A stretch of DNA of 64,000 nt. It comes from Sanghuangporus weigelae (Eukaryota > Basidiomycota > Agaricomycetes > Hymenochaetales > Hymenochaetaceae). The notes under the pieces were generated by a model, which was not told the origin of the DNA, did not search any database, and was given only the letters and a program-made list of their open reading frames with translations. The stretch lies in assembly GCA_033182465.1 (NCBI GenBank), contig CP137320.1, positions 1,922,001 to 1,986,000 of the forward strand, in the 5' to 3' direction. Below are positions 45,835 to 57,283 of this stretch, one piece after another (the first letter of the stretch is position 1; every line of letters begins with the position of its first letter). Position numbers and translations under genes: made by a program.

Positions 45835-48800
45835 TCAATTTGAACCATCAAGAGCCCTCAACGCATTCTGCGCAAGCTCTCTCACTTCTAAGCCTCCGTC
45901 GCTCCCAATAGCACCCGCGTCGCTCGATCCCAACCCAAACCCACTACCAGTACCTCCAGCAATACCAAGACTGAGTAACCTCCTTCGTCCCTCTCCTTCC
46001 AATCCACTACCCAACCCACTCAATTCACCGTCCAATCTCGAAGATGTACTGCCGCCGTTCCCGCCGCCGCCGAATCTGACGGGCGACGCCTCGCGCAGGA
46101 CGTGCTTCAGCGCCTCGTCCATGCCGAACTCCCTCATCTTCCGTGGGTTGTTACGCGCGAGGAGCTCGACGCACAGAATGGATGCGTTACGGATCTGCGG
46201 GTGGTGTGAGAGGAGAGACGTCCGGAGGGACGAGAGGATCCGGAGGTTGGACGTGATGAGGAAAGAGGTATGTAGGACGTTGGATATGTTGTTGATTACT
46301 TTAATCGCCTGTATAGAAACATCGAGGATTTTTGTATTTAGTTATTTAATAAAAACATGAGTTGTGTTGCAGGCAAGGACATACGTGCAAAACAACAATC
46401 TCGCTGGGAGATTCCATGGCATCTGCTAGGATTTTCAACAACTCATCAGACGAGATATGTTCTAATAACATATGGACATCGTCTGGAGACGTTGCGATAT
46501 TCGCAGTAAGTTCCAACGCTTGCTCCTGTATATCCTCTTTCGGGTCGACAAGACATCTAAGAAGAGATCAATCTCCACAGCCCATCATTTTATAAAGAGC
46601 GACTTACGATCTCAAATGATCCCACCCGACTTGCTTCATGATGGATAATTTGTCTTCGGAGCTTGCCTTGTCAAGGAGATTCTTGACGGCCCATAGTGCG
46701 CTGATTTTGAGTTTGTCCTCCGGAGCTCTGGTGAGCTCTGCGATCCGGGAGACCGCTCCTCGTTCCACAATCGTCTAACAACGTAGACAGTAATGGAAAA
46801 AAACAATTAGCCACACAAATGTGCTTATGAAGGAGATAGGCATCCACTCACCTGCCTCAGAGGCGAAAAATCAGTCAACAGATTACACAACCCCGCAAGC
46901 GCGATGTTCATCACGCGCCTATCCTCGTCGGGGTTCTCCATAATTTGACACAGCGTAACCCCAACCCCGGAGTCGAGGAGACTCGTCCGCAATACGCGGA
47001 CGGAGCGACCGAGGGCACGTACGCATTGGCATGCGGCGTATCGCACGCCTGCGTTTCTGGGATGCTCGAGGCAGACGGAGATGAGCGGGAGGAGGTTGAG
47101 TACACCGGCGATCTCATTGCGGATGTCGTTGGAAAGCATTGCTAAGGAGGCGATGGCGGTTAAGGCCGCCTTTGAATTTGCAGTTCGTTATTACTATTTC
47201 AAGGGATATGGATACGGATACTACAGTACTGACTTCTCGTAATCGTGAGGTATCAATTGCCTCGCCGTCTTCCCATTCCTGGGGTTTTGTCGTTGGTGTA
47301 ACTGAGCTGACAACCTCCGCAAGCTTGGTGAGTGCGCCAGATTTCCAGGCATCGAGACAGCGGTCCGTATTATCGGCCACAAGCCAGCCTACGGAGAATA
47401 CTTAGCAAGATGCTCCGTACATCAGCGAATTCTGACGCACTGAGAATATGACACGCCTTAGCTCGATTCACAGCAGGTTCATTCGTATTCCAGATTATCG
47501 AGCTCAAGACGTGTATTATCATAGTGGAATATCGATGGTCGTTTCCCAAGTTTGCGGAACGGATGATATTCGTGATACTTTCCAGGGGGAAAATGTTAGA
47601 AAAGGGGGACACAAAAGTTAGAGAGTCGATGATGACGATATTATACTTAGAACCTACCATAAACTGGCAGCCAACCGCACCTCGGACTTTCTATCTCTCG
47701 CAAGGTCTGAGGCTACCGACAGTACGGACTGCGAAGCTTCAAAGAATGCAAGCACTCGGGTTCAGAATCTAGATCTGGGGTGCGCAAGAAAATGACGAAA
47801 CAGCGAACCTTTTTGTTCGGAGGAAGATTTGGAAAGCACAAGGGCGATAGTTTGGTTATCTTTTACCAGCGTTGCGACGGCATACAAGGCGACTTCCTGT
47901 TGCTTTACATCATCATCAAGGCAGGGTCCGGTGTATCAGGTTCGTCGGTCGGACGCATTTTTAGAAAGTATAACCCACCACGAAATCCTTACTGTTCAAC
48001 ATTCCGGCAAGCTGCCTCATTACCCAGCCACCTTGCCGACTGGGGGAGTTGGCATCCACGAGTGCGGTGACTTCCCATCCTCTCTTGCCCTTGCTTTCTT
48101 TCACCCTGTCGACTGGAGGGAGCCAGTCCGTCACAGCGATGCGGTGTTTGGGTATTCGCACGCCGAACGCAAGGAGTTGAGCGATGTACAGTTTGATCAT
48201 GGGTGTTGGACTCTCCAGGAGAGGGAGGAAAACGTCAAGGGCCTGAGTCTGTATTTCAGTCAGCAAAAGCAGGAACCGAAGACGACCGCGCTCGAAACTT
48301 GCCTGGAAAATATAATCCAGAGTAGAGCGAGCCTCACTCCGTCGGTCAACGCAACACTCCTCGCCCAAATCCCATAATGAAGGCCCAGCACAATCCGCAA
48401 TGGCAACAAACAGTGCTCTGAGTGCTCTGACGATAGCTATTTTTAAAAATACTGGATCGTGATCTGAAAGCCCTGCGAGAGCATCGAGGATTGCACTCGG
48501 TGCATCTGCTTCGAGAAGACCAAAGAGGACTTCTCGTGGACCTATGAGTCTAAGAATGTTGGCGGAATGTGTGCTGTGTGTAGAGAATGTGTCCTCACCA
48601 TGAGCGAGTGATGCGACTACATTGGCCGCCTCAGTTCGTATCTGAGCCGCAGTAGAACCAGCTATGGTAGATGGCCCAACGTTGCTTTCCACTATTGGGT
48701 TGTAATTTACATAACTAACGATACTGTAGCATAGAGTTGTAAGGCACACGATGCTGACGGCGAAATGGATCGAAAACCAGGCACATACGAGGGTAAGAGA

Positions 48801-48901
48801 GGACCCTCCGGGCCTGGAGTATGTTTAAGAGCGAGTTTTGCAGATGGATTTCCGATAAGGGTGTTTTTCGTGTGTTTGAGGTAGCCGAGAACGTCGACCA
48901 T
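45835..48901 (-). CDS. ARM-repeat protein, ARMC8/Gid5 (Vid28) type
   Basis: ARMC8/Gid5 is the armadillo subunit of the GID/CTLH ubiquitin ligase that recruits substrate receptors. Many exons on the minus strand give a continuous array of helical repeats from MVDVLGYLKHTKNTLIGNPS through EAANVVASLAHG, LFGLLEADAPSAILDALAGL, KIAIVRALRALFVAIAD and ANSPSRQGGWVMRQLAGMLN. It continues RYAACQCVRALGRSVRVLRT, LKISALWAVKNLL, EQALELTANIATSPDDVHML and LRILSSLRTSLLSHHPQIRN to KHVLREASPVRFGGGG and a Gly/Ser-rich tail. The ISALWAVKNLL block and the overall layout are those of fungal ARMC8. The first intron border near 48815 is uncertain. It is divergent from CAB5 with only 115 bp between starts. Confidence 0.8.
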
Positions 48902-49016
48902 CGTCGGTGAGGAAGGGCAAGTGATGCGTGATGAAAATGGACGCGTCTCGTCACTCCTGCTCACACAGCTCAGATGGGTCGGCTCGCTCAATTGTCTCCA
49001 GCCCACCTTCATCTCG

Positions 49017-49889
49017 ATGCTTGGTATGTATGCAAACTACATTTTGCTCATCCCTCAACGTCATTCTCAACTCAATCTTGCAATTTAGTTGTCGGGCTGA
49101 CCGGTGGGATTGCGACAGGCAAATCCACCGTTTCATCGCTGCTTAAAGCACACACAATTACAGTCATCGACGCGGACGTGATCGCACGCCAGGTCGTACA
49201 ACCTGGCACGAAGGCCCATGCTGAGATAGTTAAACAGTTCGGAGAGGAAATACTTCTCGCGGACGGGACCCTGGATCGCCCGAAGCTGGGGGCGGTCATC
49301 TTCGGGGACGAAGGGAAAAGGAAGCAGCTGAATTCTATCGTGCACCCCGCCGTGCGCATGGAGATGGTCCGACAAGTGTTCTGGTCGTGGTTGAAGGGGA
49401 AGCGATACTGCGTCATCGACGTCCCATTGCTCATCGAGACTGGGCTACACCAGTGGGTCGGACTCACCGTCGTCGTGTCGTGGTGAGTACGTCTACGTCA
49501 TGTGCCCGTCTGATCCCGTCTAGCCTAGCCTAGCATTCGCTGACTCTTATTACATGACATGCAAAAGCTCTGAGCAGATCCAGCTTTCGCGGCTCATGCA
49601 GCGAGATAACATGCCCGAAGAAGCCGCACGAGCACGGGTCAAGTCGCAGATGCCTATCTCCGCGAAAGCAGATTACGCAGACATTGTCATCGACAACACT
49701 GACTCATTGGACGAGCTGCGATCGAGGGTAGATGACCTCATACTACGACTAGAGATGAAGACGCGCTGGATGTGGTTCGTCGAGTGGCTCGTACCTCCTG
49801 TTGGGATTGCAAGCGCAGTATTGACGTTGATTATGAGACGGTGTATGAATGAATGTAGAAAGTACAAAGAGAATCGGAAGCAGAAATAG
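49017..49889 (+). CDS. CAB5: Dephospho-CoA kinase
   Basis: The enzyme phosphorylates dephospho-CoA to CoA with ATP. A 7-nt first coding exon (ATG CTT G) joins across an intron to TTGTCGGG and gives MLVVGLTGGIATGKSTVSSL, whose P-loop GGIATGKS is the CoaE signature. Then come TVIDADVIARQVVQPGTKAH, DRPKLGAVIFGDEGKRKQLN, HPAVRMEM and CVIDVPLLIETGLHQWV. After an intron follow QIQLSRLMQRDNMPEEAARA, RVKSQMPISAKADYADIVID and NTDSLDELRSRVDDL. The C terminus carries a likely membrane helix (FVEWLVPPVGIASAVLTLIM), seen in many eukaryotic versions. It acts directly after the PPAT encoded 15 kb upstream. Confidence 0.94.
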
Positions 49890-49931
49890 AATAAAATACG
49901 GTTTACATTCCAAGACCAAGAGCAAGCCATT

Positions 49932-49939
49932 GAAATTTC
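49932..49939. promoter_or_regulatory. GAAnnTTC heat-shock-element-like site upstream of HSF
   Basis: The sequence gaaatttc matches the inverted nGAAn/nTTCn unit bound by HSF, and another gaaattt lies 14 bp further on. It is about 115 bp upstream of the HSF start codon, in the 161 bp spacer after CAB5. Short matches are common by chance. Confidence 0.3.
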
Positions 49940-49956
49940 AGGTTAGAAATTTGGGT

Positions 49957-49972
49957 GTTACTCGAGAGTAAC
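49957..49972. promoter_or_regulatory. Inverted repeat GTTACTC-GA-GAGTAAC
   Basis: Two perfect 7-bp arms are separated by two bases, about 80 bp upstream of the HSF start. The symmetry suits a dimeric DNA-binding protein; the factor is unknown. Confidence 0.35.
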
Positions 49973-50050
49973 AACGAGATCGGCGTGTATCTACATAAGC
50001 ACCACCCTCTCTTGCCGCTTACCATCCCCCTCTTCCTCATCTCTCTCATC

Positions 50051-52570
50051 ATGGCAGACAACCAAGTCGCTCTCTCGCGCATGTCGAGGGCCACAAACTC
50101 CTCTCTTTCAAAGGGTCTCAGGCAGAATGTCCCTCCCTTTCTCCAGAAGTTATACGAGTACGACCCTCTCTCAGTGTCCATTGATCAATACTGCTCACAA
50201 TTCTCTCTTGCAGAATGGTTAGCGACTCCGCTACTGACAGTCTAATACGCTGGTCAGACAATGGCGACTCTTTCTTTGGTGAGCACTCATCGTCTGGTTC
50301 TAATGGTTGTAGTGTCATTCTGAATTCAATGCAAGTTCTTGACCACGAACGAGTTGCCCACGATGTCCTCCCTAGGTGGTTCAAACACAGCAACTTCGCA
50401 TCGTTCGTCAGACAACTCAACATGTACGGTTTCCACAAGATCCCCCATCTCCAACAGGGTGTCCTCAAGTCAGAATCGGAGACAGAGATCTGGAACTTTG
50501 AACATCCAAATTTTCGCAAGGGCCAGCCAGACTTGCTTTGTCTCATCACACGCAAGAAACAAGCACAGGAGCGGCCGGGTGAGGACATGTCGTTGGGTGA
50601 GAAGGATGGAATCACCCCGGGACTCGTAGGCGGGTTCAACCCAGGTTCGCTCGTCGACATAAACTCGATCATCAACGGCATTGCCGCCATCAAGCGCCAC
50701 CAGGCCACCATATCCGCCGATCTCAACGACCTCAAAGCGTCTAATCAACACTTATGGCAGGAGGCCCTCGAAGCACGCGAGCGACACCAGAAGCAGCAGG
50801 ATACGATCAACAGGATCCTCAAATTCCTCGCAGGCGTCTTTGGCAACGCGGGCGCCCATAAGGGGGCTCCGGTTCATGGCTCACCCCACGCGGGTATCCC
50901 TCGTAAGCGCCAACGGCTCATGATAGAAGGTGCAGCTCGATCCGACAAGGACATGCCCCTCGAATCTCTGGATGGAGTCGAACCGATGATCGAGACGGCC
51001 AGTGAGGATGGCACCCCTGCGGGTAAGGTACTTATGCATTATTCTCTCATTCTATGCTCATGTTTGTGGTTTAGACCGATTCGTTGAAGTTACACCCTCT
51101 CCTGCTCCTTCAAAGGCTCCTTCTGTCGCCCCAGAGACGCCACATCTGCAAAATATTGCGCCGCAGTACCAGTCCGATCCGCAAATGACAGCCGACATAG
51201 TTATGGGCGGCAACTTTCCTACACAACAGCCCTTCATCCCATTCTCTTCAACTGCCTTCCCTCCAAACAACGATAACTCGGCTATTGCAGCTCCTTATCC
51301 TCGTCCAAATGATTCCATCGCCCCGACAGCTTTGACTTCGAGTCCGACGGGGCCGAAAGAGGAGCTGTTGCAATCAATTGTGAATTCACCTGGAGCAATG
51401 CAACGGCTGCTTAGCCTGCTGAACTTCCAAGCACAGCAGCAAAATATCCCTATGCCACCTCCACTCGATCTTAACGACACAAGAGCCGGCTCACAAAATT
51501 ACACAGACAACACCTTCAACGATCCATACGTGCAGCAACCGTACCAACACCTCGCATCTGAGCCGACCCTAGCTGTGCCGAATAACTTTGACATCGTCGA
51601 GCCCGACCCACAGACCATGTCACTACTGCATGCGGACGACTTGTCCAGCGGGATAAACTTTGACCCGTACATCGAGAATGCGAACCGGCTGAAGAGTACG
51701 AACGACGCTTCCTCGGTGATTGCGGAGCACGTCAATATGATGGACTCGAATATTGACTCGCTCATGAAGCATTTAGGATTGGACCCGCATCAGCTTGATG
51801 GTATCCGAGAGGACGAGTTCGATGCTGCTGCTGTTGCTAGTCCCGCGGGCGGTGGTTCGGAAGGCGAGCTCTTTAGCCATGATCAGAATGAACAACAGCA
51901 ACGGCAACAACAACAAAGTCTGCCGAATCGAAACAAGTCGAATTCCAGCGCCTCCTCAAATTCCGACTTGTCCACTACAGGTGTAAACGCGAATGTTACT
52001 ACTACCAATAGCTCGGCGAATAATAACAATATCGTTCCTACTCCTGCCGTCTCCACTAACACGAATGCCACTGTAGCCCCCTTTCAGACAACTGTCCCCG
52101 AATTCGACTTCAACGTGTTCCTCAACGAACTCGCGAAGCAAAACGGCGAGACACCCGCTGGTCCCGCGTTTGGGGACTACAAACCCGATCTCGACGCGCT
52201 CATGATGGACGTTCATGCTCCCAACAACATCAACGGGGTCGATCTAAACAATACCAATAGGAAAAGCAATAAACATGACCCAACGACATCCCCACAACTC
52301 AGTGCCTTCGTAGACGAGGTCGCTTCCCAGTCGGGTCAGTCGGATGTCTCGAACTCACCTCCAAGGACACGTGCGAGCGTCTCGGATGACTTGTCGCCGA
52401 ATAATGTTCCGATTGGTTTGCCGGATGTCAGCAACAGGAATACTGGAATTGTGGGGACGAACGCTGCTGCGACTCGCAAGCGCAAGTCCGAGGTCGAGAC
52501 TGTCCCACCTGATGCGACGACTACAACGATGAACACGCGCGCCCAGACGAAGACGAAGCGAAAACGATGA
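50051..52570 (+). CDS. HSF1: Heat shock transcription factor (HSF family)
   Basis: HSF trimers bind GAA/TTC arrays and drive chaperone genes. The start at 50051 is followed by the HSF DNA-binding domain: VPPFLQKLYEMVSDSATDSL, IRWSDNGDSFFVLDHERVAH and, after an intron, PRWFKHSNFASFVRQLNMYG with FHKI. The wing and end of the domain follow (WNFEHPNFRKGQPDLLCLIT). A coiled-coil HR-A/B oligomerisation region (INGIAAIKRHQATISADLND to INRILKFLAGVFGN) comes next. The large last exon (about 500 residues) is Gln/Asn/Ser/Pro-rich with acidic patches and several NLS-like basic runs (RKRQRL, RKRKSE, KTKRKR), suiting an activation region. Skn7 is excluded, as there is no receiver domain. The symbol assumes the main HSF of the fungus. 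Confidence 0.9.
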
Positions 52571-53393
52571 ACTAGGGCCTGCTCCTACTCGTTTTCATAT
52601 CGTTCGTTCGTTTTCGACTTGACTTTATTCTAAGTGACGTTGTTGAAGATAAACCGGACTTCGTTTCTAGTATAAGTGCCATTGTGGCTGCATCCGACGC
52701 AACGACCTCTCCCACACACTGCATGCAGCATCCCCGTCTCCACCGAACCAGGAAGCACAAGTCCGACTCATCCAAAAGTGGAAGCAAAGTGGTAGCGGTC
52801 AGCGGCCTCCACCAATATGTCCTTGGAAAAAAAGAAAGAAATACTTATGCACTGCACTGTATTGTACTGTACATCTTCTTTTACGATGCATGCTATGTGG
52901 CTCTGTAGTAGGATTCTCGTTCTATGCATTTGAGTTGTATTTCCAGCTTTCCCCCGCTTTCGGTCTTTCGGTTTACGATTACTAGCTAGCAATAACAATC
53001 TCAATATCGATTTCAATTTCGACAAGTCAACATTATGAAGTCAAAGTCCATATAAATAATCTTACATTGATTGAAAGAGTGGGAAACTACTTTATGAGTG
53101 AGCGAGTGCCCGGATTCAACGTAAAAAATATCAAATATACCGTTGCAGAAACCAAAAAAAGGAGAGTACCAGTGTGTTCCGAAGAAAATGCTATTATATA
53201 CAATATTGTTTGAATGTAAACGGAAGGAGAAAAAATAGACGAAGGGTAAATACCGACTGGACAAATCCGACCATTAGAGAACGAAAGGGAAGGAAAAGAA
53301 GAGGTACATTTGAAAAAGGGCAGCATAAAATAGATAAGGCATCATAATAATGTATATAAGAACGAAAGAAACGAGAGAAGGAGCGGGAGAGTT
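52571..53393. other. Tail-to-tail intergenic region HSF / alpha-arrestin
   Basis: This 823 bp AT-rich region should hold both 3' UTRs. I see no conserved frame and no RNA gene. Confidence 0.5.
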
Positions 53394-56300
53394 TCACTGA
53401 GGTATGGGAACTTTGGGAGGTAAAGGGGGCGGAGGAAGGACAGAAGGTCCTCTCCTGTTGAGCGAATCGAAGTTCACGCCGAGATCGAGAGGAGAGAAAG
53501 GCCTGAAAGGTAACCCAAAATCGACCCCTGAAAACGGCTCCTCGGAAGTAGGAAGAGAGCTGATGCCGTTGACATTGCTGCTTGGGATAGCAGGAGCGAT
53601 TGCATGCTGTTCGGCTTGCGAGCGCAGATCTTCCTCCAGCGTTTGCTCGATGTACTCTACTGGTGGGCGAGGTGCGAGTGGAGGCGGAGGTGGAGGTGGC
53701 AGTGTGCTCCCGCCTTCGGGAGCTTCGCGGACATAGGACATTAAGGATGGGCTTCTAGTCGGCGGTGCGGTGGGTCTCGACGGACCTGCGATACTGCCAC
53801 TACCTTGCGCTGAATCTTCCGCCTCCATCTGAGCACGCAACCTTGCCTTCTCCTCCGCTGCAGTCAAGAAACGCGGTCCAGAGTAATCAGCGGGTGGGAG
53901 TGGTTGGGACCTTAAGGAAGACGGTGGAGGTGGACTGTCGTATCCCGGAGGGCCAGCTCGGCTTCCAGAAGTCCGTGCAGGGGGCATAGGTGGAGCTGCC
54001 CCTCCGTTAGTATTAGCAACTGCATCCTCTGCTTCATACTTCCGTCTCAAACGTTCCTTCTCCGACATTGCAGTTTCATATATTGAAGCTGGTGGTGGAG
54101 ATATCGGTGGAGGTGGAGGATGCGCACCATAATCGTGACTGCTCGTCTCCGAGACCCGACGACCGAGTCCGTTGGTCAAGTGGGAGGAGCCAGCTTGAGC
54201 TGCTGAAACTCCGACTGGATAGAGTTCGTCGTATGCTATAGGGTCTTCACCGAGCACTGGGGATGACGGTTCTACATTGGCGTTGACTTGCTGATGTCGG
54301 TCAACAGCACGTTTTGCTTCCCAGTATCGCAAAGCCGCCTTCTCTTCCTCGGCTGTGGGATGAGACTTCCTCGGCTTTGGCACGGGAGGGGATGGAGGAT
54401 TCACCGGTTGCGCAGTGGGTGGTTTCTTACTCATAGACGCCAGGGCATGTTGATATAATTGAGCTCCTGTAGATTTTGTCTCTGTCGGTTGTGTGATCGT
54501 CGCTGGGTATACTGGTCCATCCTGACTCAGCGCATTCGGCTTGTGCGTCATGGCCGGCGGTCCATTAGAGTACGTCTTCTCAGGAGGTGGAGATCCACCA
54601 TTGACAAGTGAACTACCTGCGAGATCCTCTTCAGAAAGTCCCTGAGTCTGGGTTCTATAAGCGGCATTCTGTGCTTCCTGGTACAGTCGCAATTTCTCTT
54701 CTTCGGCCGTCGGCCACGGCGTATTCTTCTTTGGTTCAGGCTTCGTCACAGCTGGCGCAGGTTCTGGGATTGGCATCGACGTGGGTTGAGTGCGCAAGGA
54801 ATCTTGACGAGTGACGCGTTCGGGTACTGTTGCAGGCTATAAAAGAGTTCGATTGTAGGAATTGGATCTGAAGCAGAACTGAACTGACCATAGGAGATAA
54901 CGTATTGCCCATGCTGGCTTGTGTCTTGAGAGCTTGTTCTCTAGCGTAGTTGAAGAGTCTCTGTTTCTCTTCTTCGGCGCTTGGCCAAGCAGAGCGCTGT
55001 GAAGCATTGGCACGAGATGGCGGTGAATGATTATGTGAAGCAGAGCCTGAACCTCCTGCATTCTGACTCTGATTTCTATCGTCTAGTGTCAGTCCATTCT
55101 GCCTCGGTGAGGAGGGCTGAACGGATGGCGGAGAATCAGTATCTTCTTTCATCTCAACATTAGCGAGGGTTAGCCTTCGTGATGGATTCGTGTTGATTGT
55201 TGGACGACGGGTTGTTGTTCCGCTATAATCAGCGGCTATTGCCGGAGACGCTCCTCTGGGAACAGCAGAATGCGAAGATCCAGCTGCGGCAGAGAAGCCA
55301 AATTCATCATAGTTGCTCCTCGGACCGATCACCGGATCACCGTACTGACTGGATGTTGCAGACATCGCTTGGGAAGCCATCCGTTCATTGGCAGCCTGAT
55401 TGTTCGGAAAGAGACCAGAACGGGCGGGAGCCGTGTTATACCCTGGCTGCTGAGTCGCTTGTGTCTGGACAGCGGGTCGCGTTGTCCCAACGGTCGCCGG
55501 TGCGGTAGATCCAATGTCGACAATAGGAGCGATAAGGGACAGGTTAGGAGCTGTTCCGATTCGTCTTGACGAACAAAGTGAGCATTTTGCAGCCAGGATG
55601 TCTAGAGTCTCTTACCTAACTGCTTCAATCGACATATTTCTGAGGAGAAAGAGACGCACATTTAGCTGCTGAAAAAATGAGGAGAACAGAATATTTACCT
55701 CGGCCAATTGGATACGGTCACAGGCAACTCTATCAGTAAAGGTTTCCCTGTAGCCAACAGTGCTTTCACTTGGATACTATACCCGATATCTATATGTCTG
55801 GCGGCTACAACGGTTGTATTTGTGTGCGTCTGCGGAATAAAACATCCCAGCTCTGTCGCATACTGTTGACCTTGGTATACGGTCATGTTTACAGGTTCTC
55901 TCTGCTCCCCTATTGGAAAAACGTGACACTGCGGTGCGCGCTTCTTCCCAGGTGTAGACGTGCCCGGTCGATAAATTATAGTCTCTTTCAGGAGGAATTC
56001 AAGTGTTCGAAGAGCTACAGCTGGAATGCCATCGTTCTTAAAGGTTGCGAGAACTTTGACCCTATCACCAGGGCCGTAGCACGTATGCGAGCGCTCGACT
56101 GTCAACATGAGCAAATCTTCAACAACGTGACGACTTTCCGGTTGAGAATAAACGGGCCATGTAGAGTGCAACTCGTGCTTGTCGATGATGATCTGGTGGG
56201 AGGTAACCAAAGTGATATCCTTCGGCTTGAAAAAATTCCTGAAAAAGAAATTGCTAGAATGATAATCATGAGTAACGAATAGACTTGACCAGAACAACAC

Positions 56301-57005
56301 AGGCAGGCATACGTACCGTTTGCCTTTCATGCGTAATGTCGCGGTCAATTCATATCGTATGCCAGCTGGTCAATGTTAAGATGAGCTGCGAGCATTCGAG
56401 AAATGTAAGCTTGACTTCACGAACCGCCCTTATCAAGCTGAATGCTAGGTGGTATCGACTCAGGAATCCTTATGGCAAACGGGAAATCTTGCTAAAGAAT
56501 TATAAGGCCCCGAGAACTGCGCCGTGAGGTGACCGAATCGCTTACAGGAGCCAATATGTTCCACTCTCCCTCTGCCGCCCAAATCTTAACGGGACTTGAT
56601 CCAACGTGATCCATATAGACGTTGTGATTGCCTCCTCCAGGCAGTGTTTCGAATTTGACTAATTCGACCCGAACCCATTTCGCCTTTGTATTCTGATCAG
56701 GCAGGCGCACTTCAATGGTCTGAGGAAAGCGACCGATAAGATTGGACATCAGGACGTCGAAAAGCGCTCGTGTAACATACTCCTTTGACTTCTGCATGGG
56801 GTCGATCACGACCGGCGGGGATGCCAGGATACCCTGTCGTGCAAACAGCGTTAAGCAGACGACTCGAAGTAGATGGAGCGAGATGTACCTTCGACAAACT
56901 CGACATTCGGAGGCGGCCGTAAGGTTCTGCATCAGTCCGAACACGTCAGGATCAATATCGTGGTTCCACATAGCACATCAATACCCACATTCTGGCTTGC
57001 GACAT
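53394..57005 (-). CDS. Alpha-arrestin-like adaptor with a long repeat-bearing tail
   Basis: Alpha-arrestins bring the Rsp5/Nedd4 ubiquitin ligase to membrane transporters. The start at 57005 gives MSQARI, then across an intron TLRPPPNVEFVEGYPGIPAG, TIEVRLPDQNTKAKWVRVEL and KFETLPGGG (arrestin N domain). QDFPFAIRIPESIPPSIQLD, IIIDKHELHSTWPVYSQPES and CYGPGDRVKVLATFKNDGIP follow (C domain), ending LPVTVSNWPR. A tail of about 700 disordered residues carries five variants of an EEEK helix motif (see findings) and a PPGY segment that fits the PPxY motif bound by WW domains of Rsp5. It also has poly-Pro runs such as PPSPPVPKPRK. Many small introns break the arrestin half; the tail is mostly one exon. 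The subclass within arrestins is not clear. Confidence 0.85.
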
Positions 57006-57283
57006 GTCGCGACCCGAATGAACCCCTACAGCTCGCGCTTAGAGGCGACGAAGAGAAAGTAGATGTAGAAGAGTAAAGAAGAGATGGCGTCTCCGAGAGC
57101 GTAAGCGGGCGCTCATAACGCGGCATCACCATCAGCATCATTCAGGAAATGATCCACGTGTCGGCCACCATCAAATTCCGATTTTCCAATGATATACAAG
57201 CGGATCGCACAAGACTACGTCAAAGAGCACTCATATAATATCATGATGATCAAAAAGTATTAGACTAGAATATTGGACATAAA

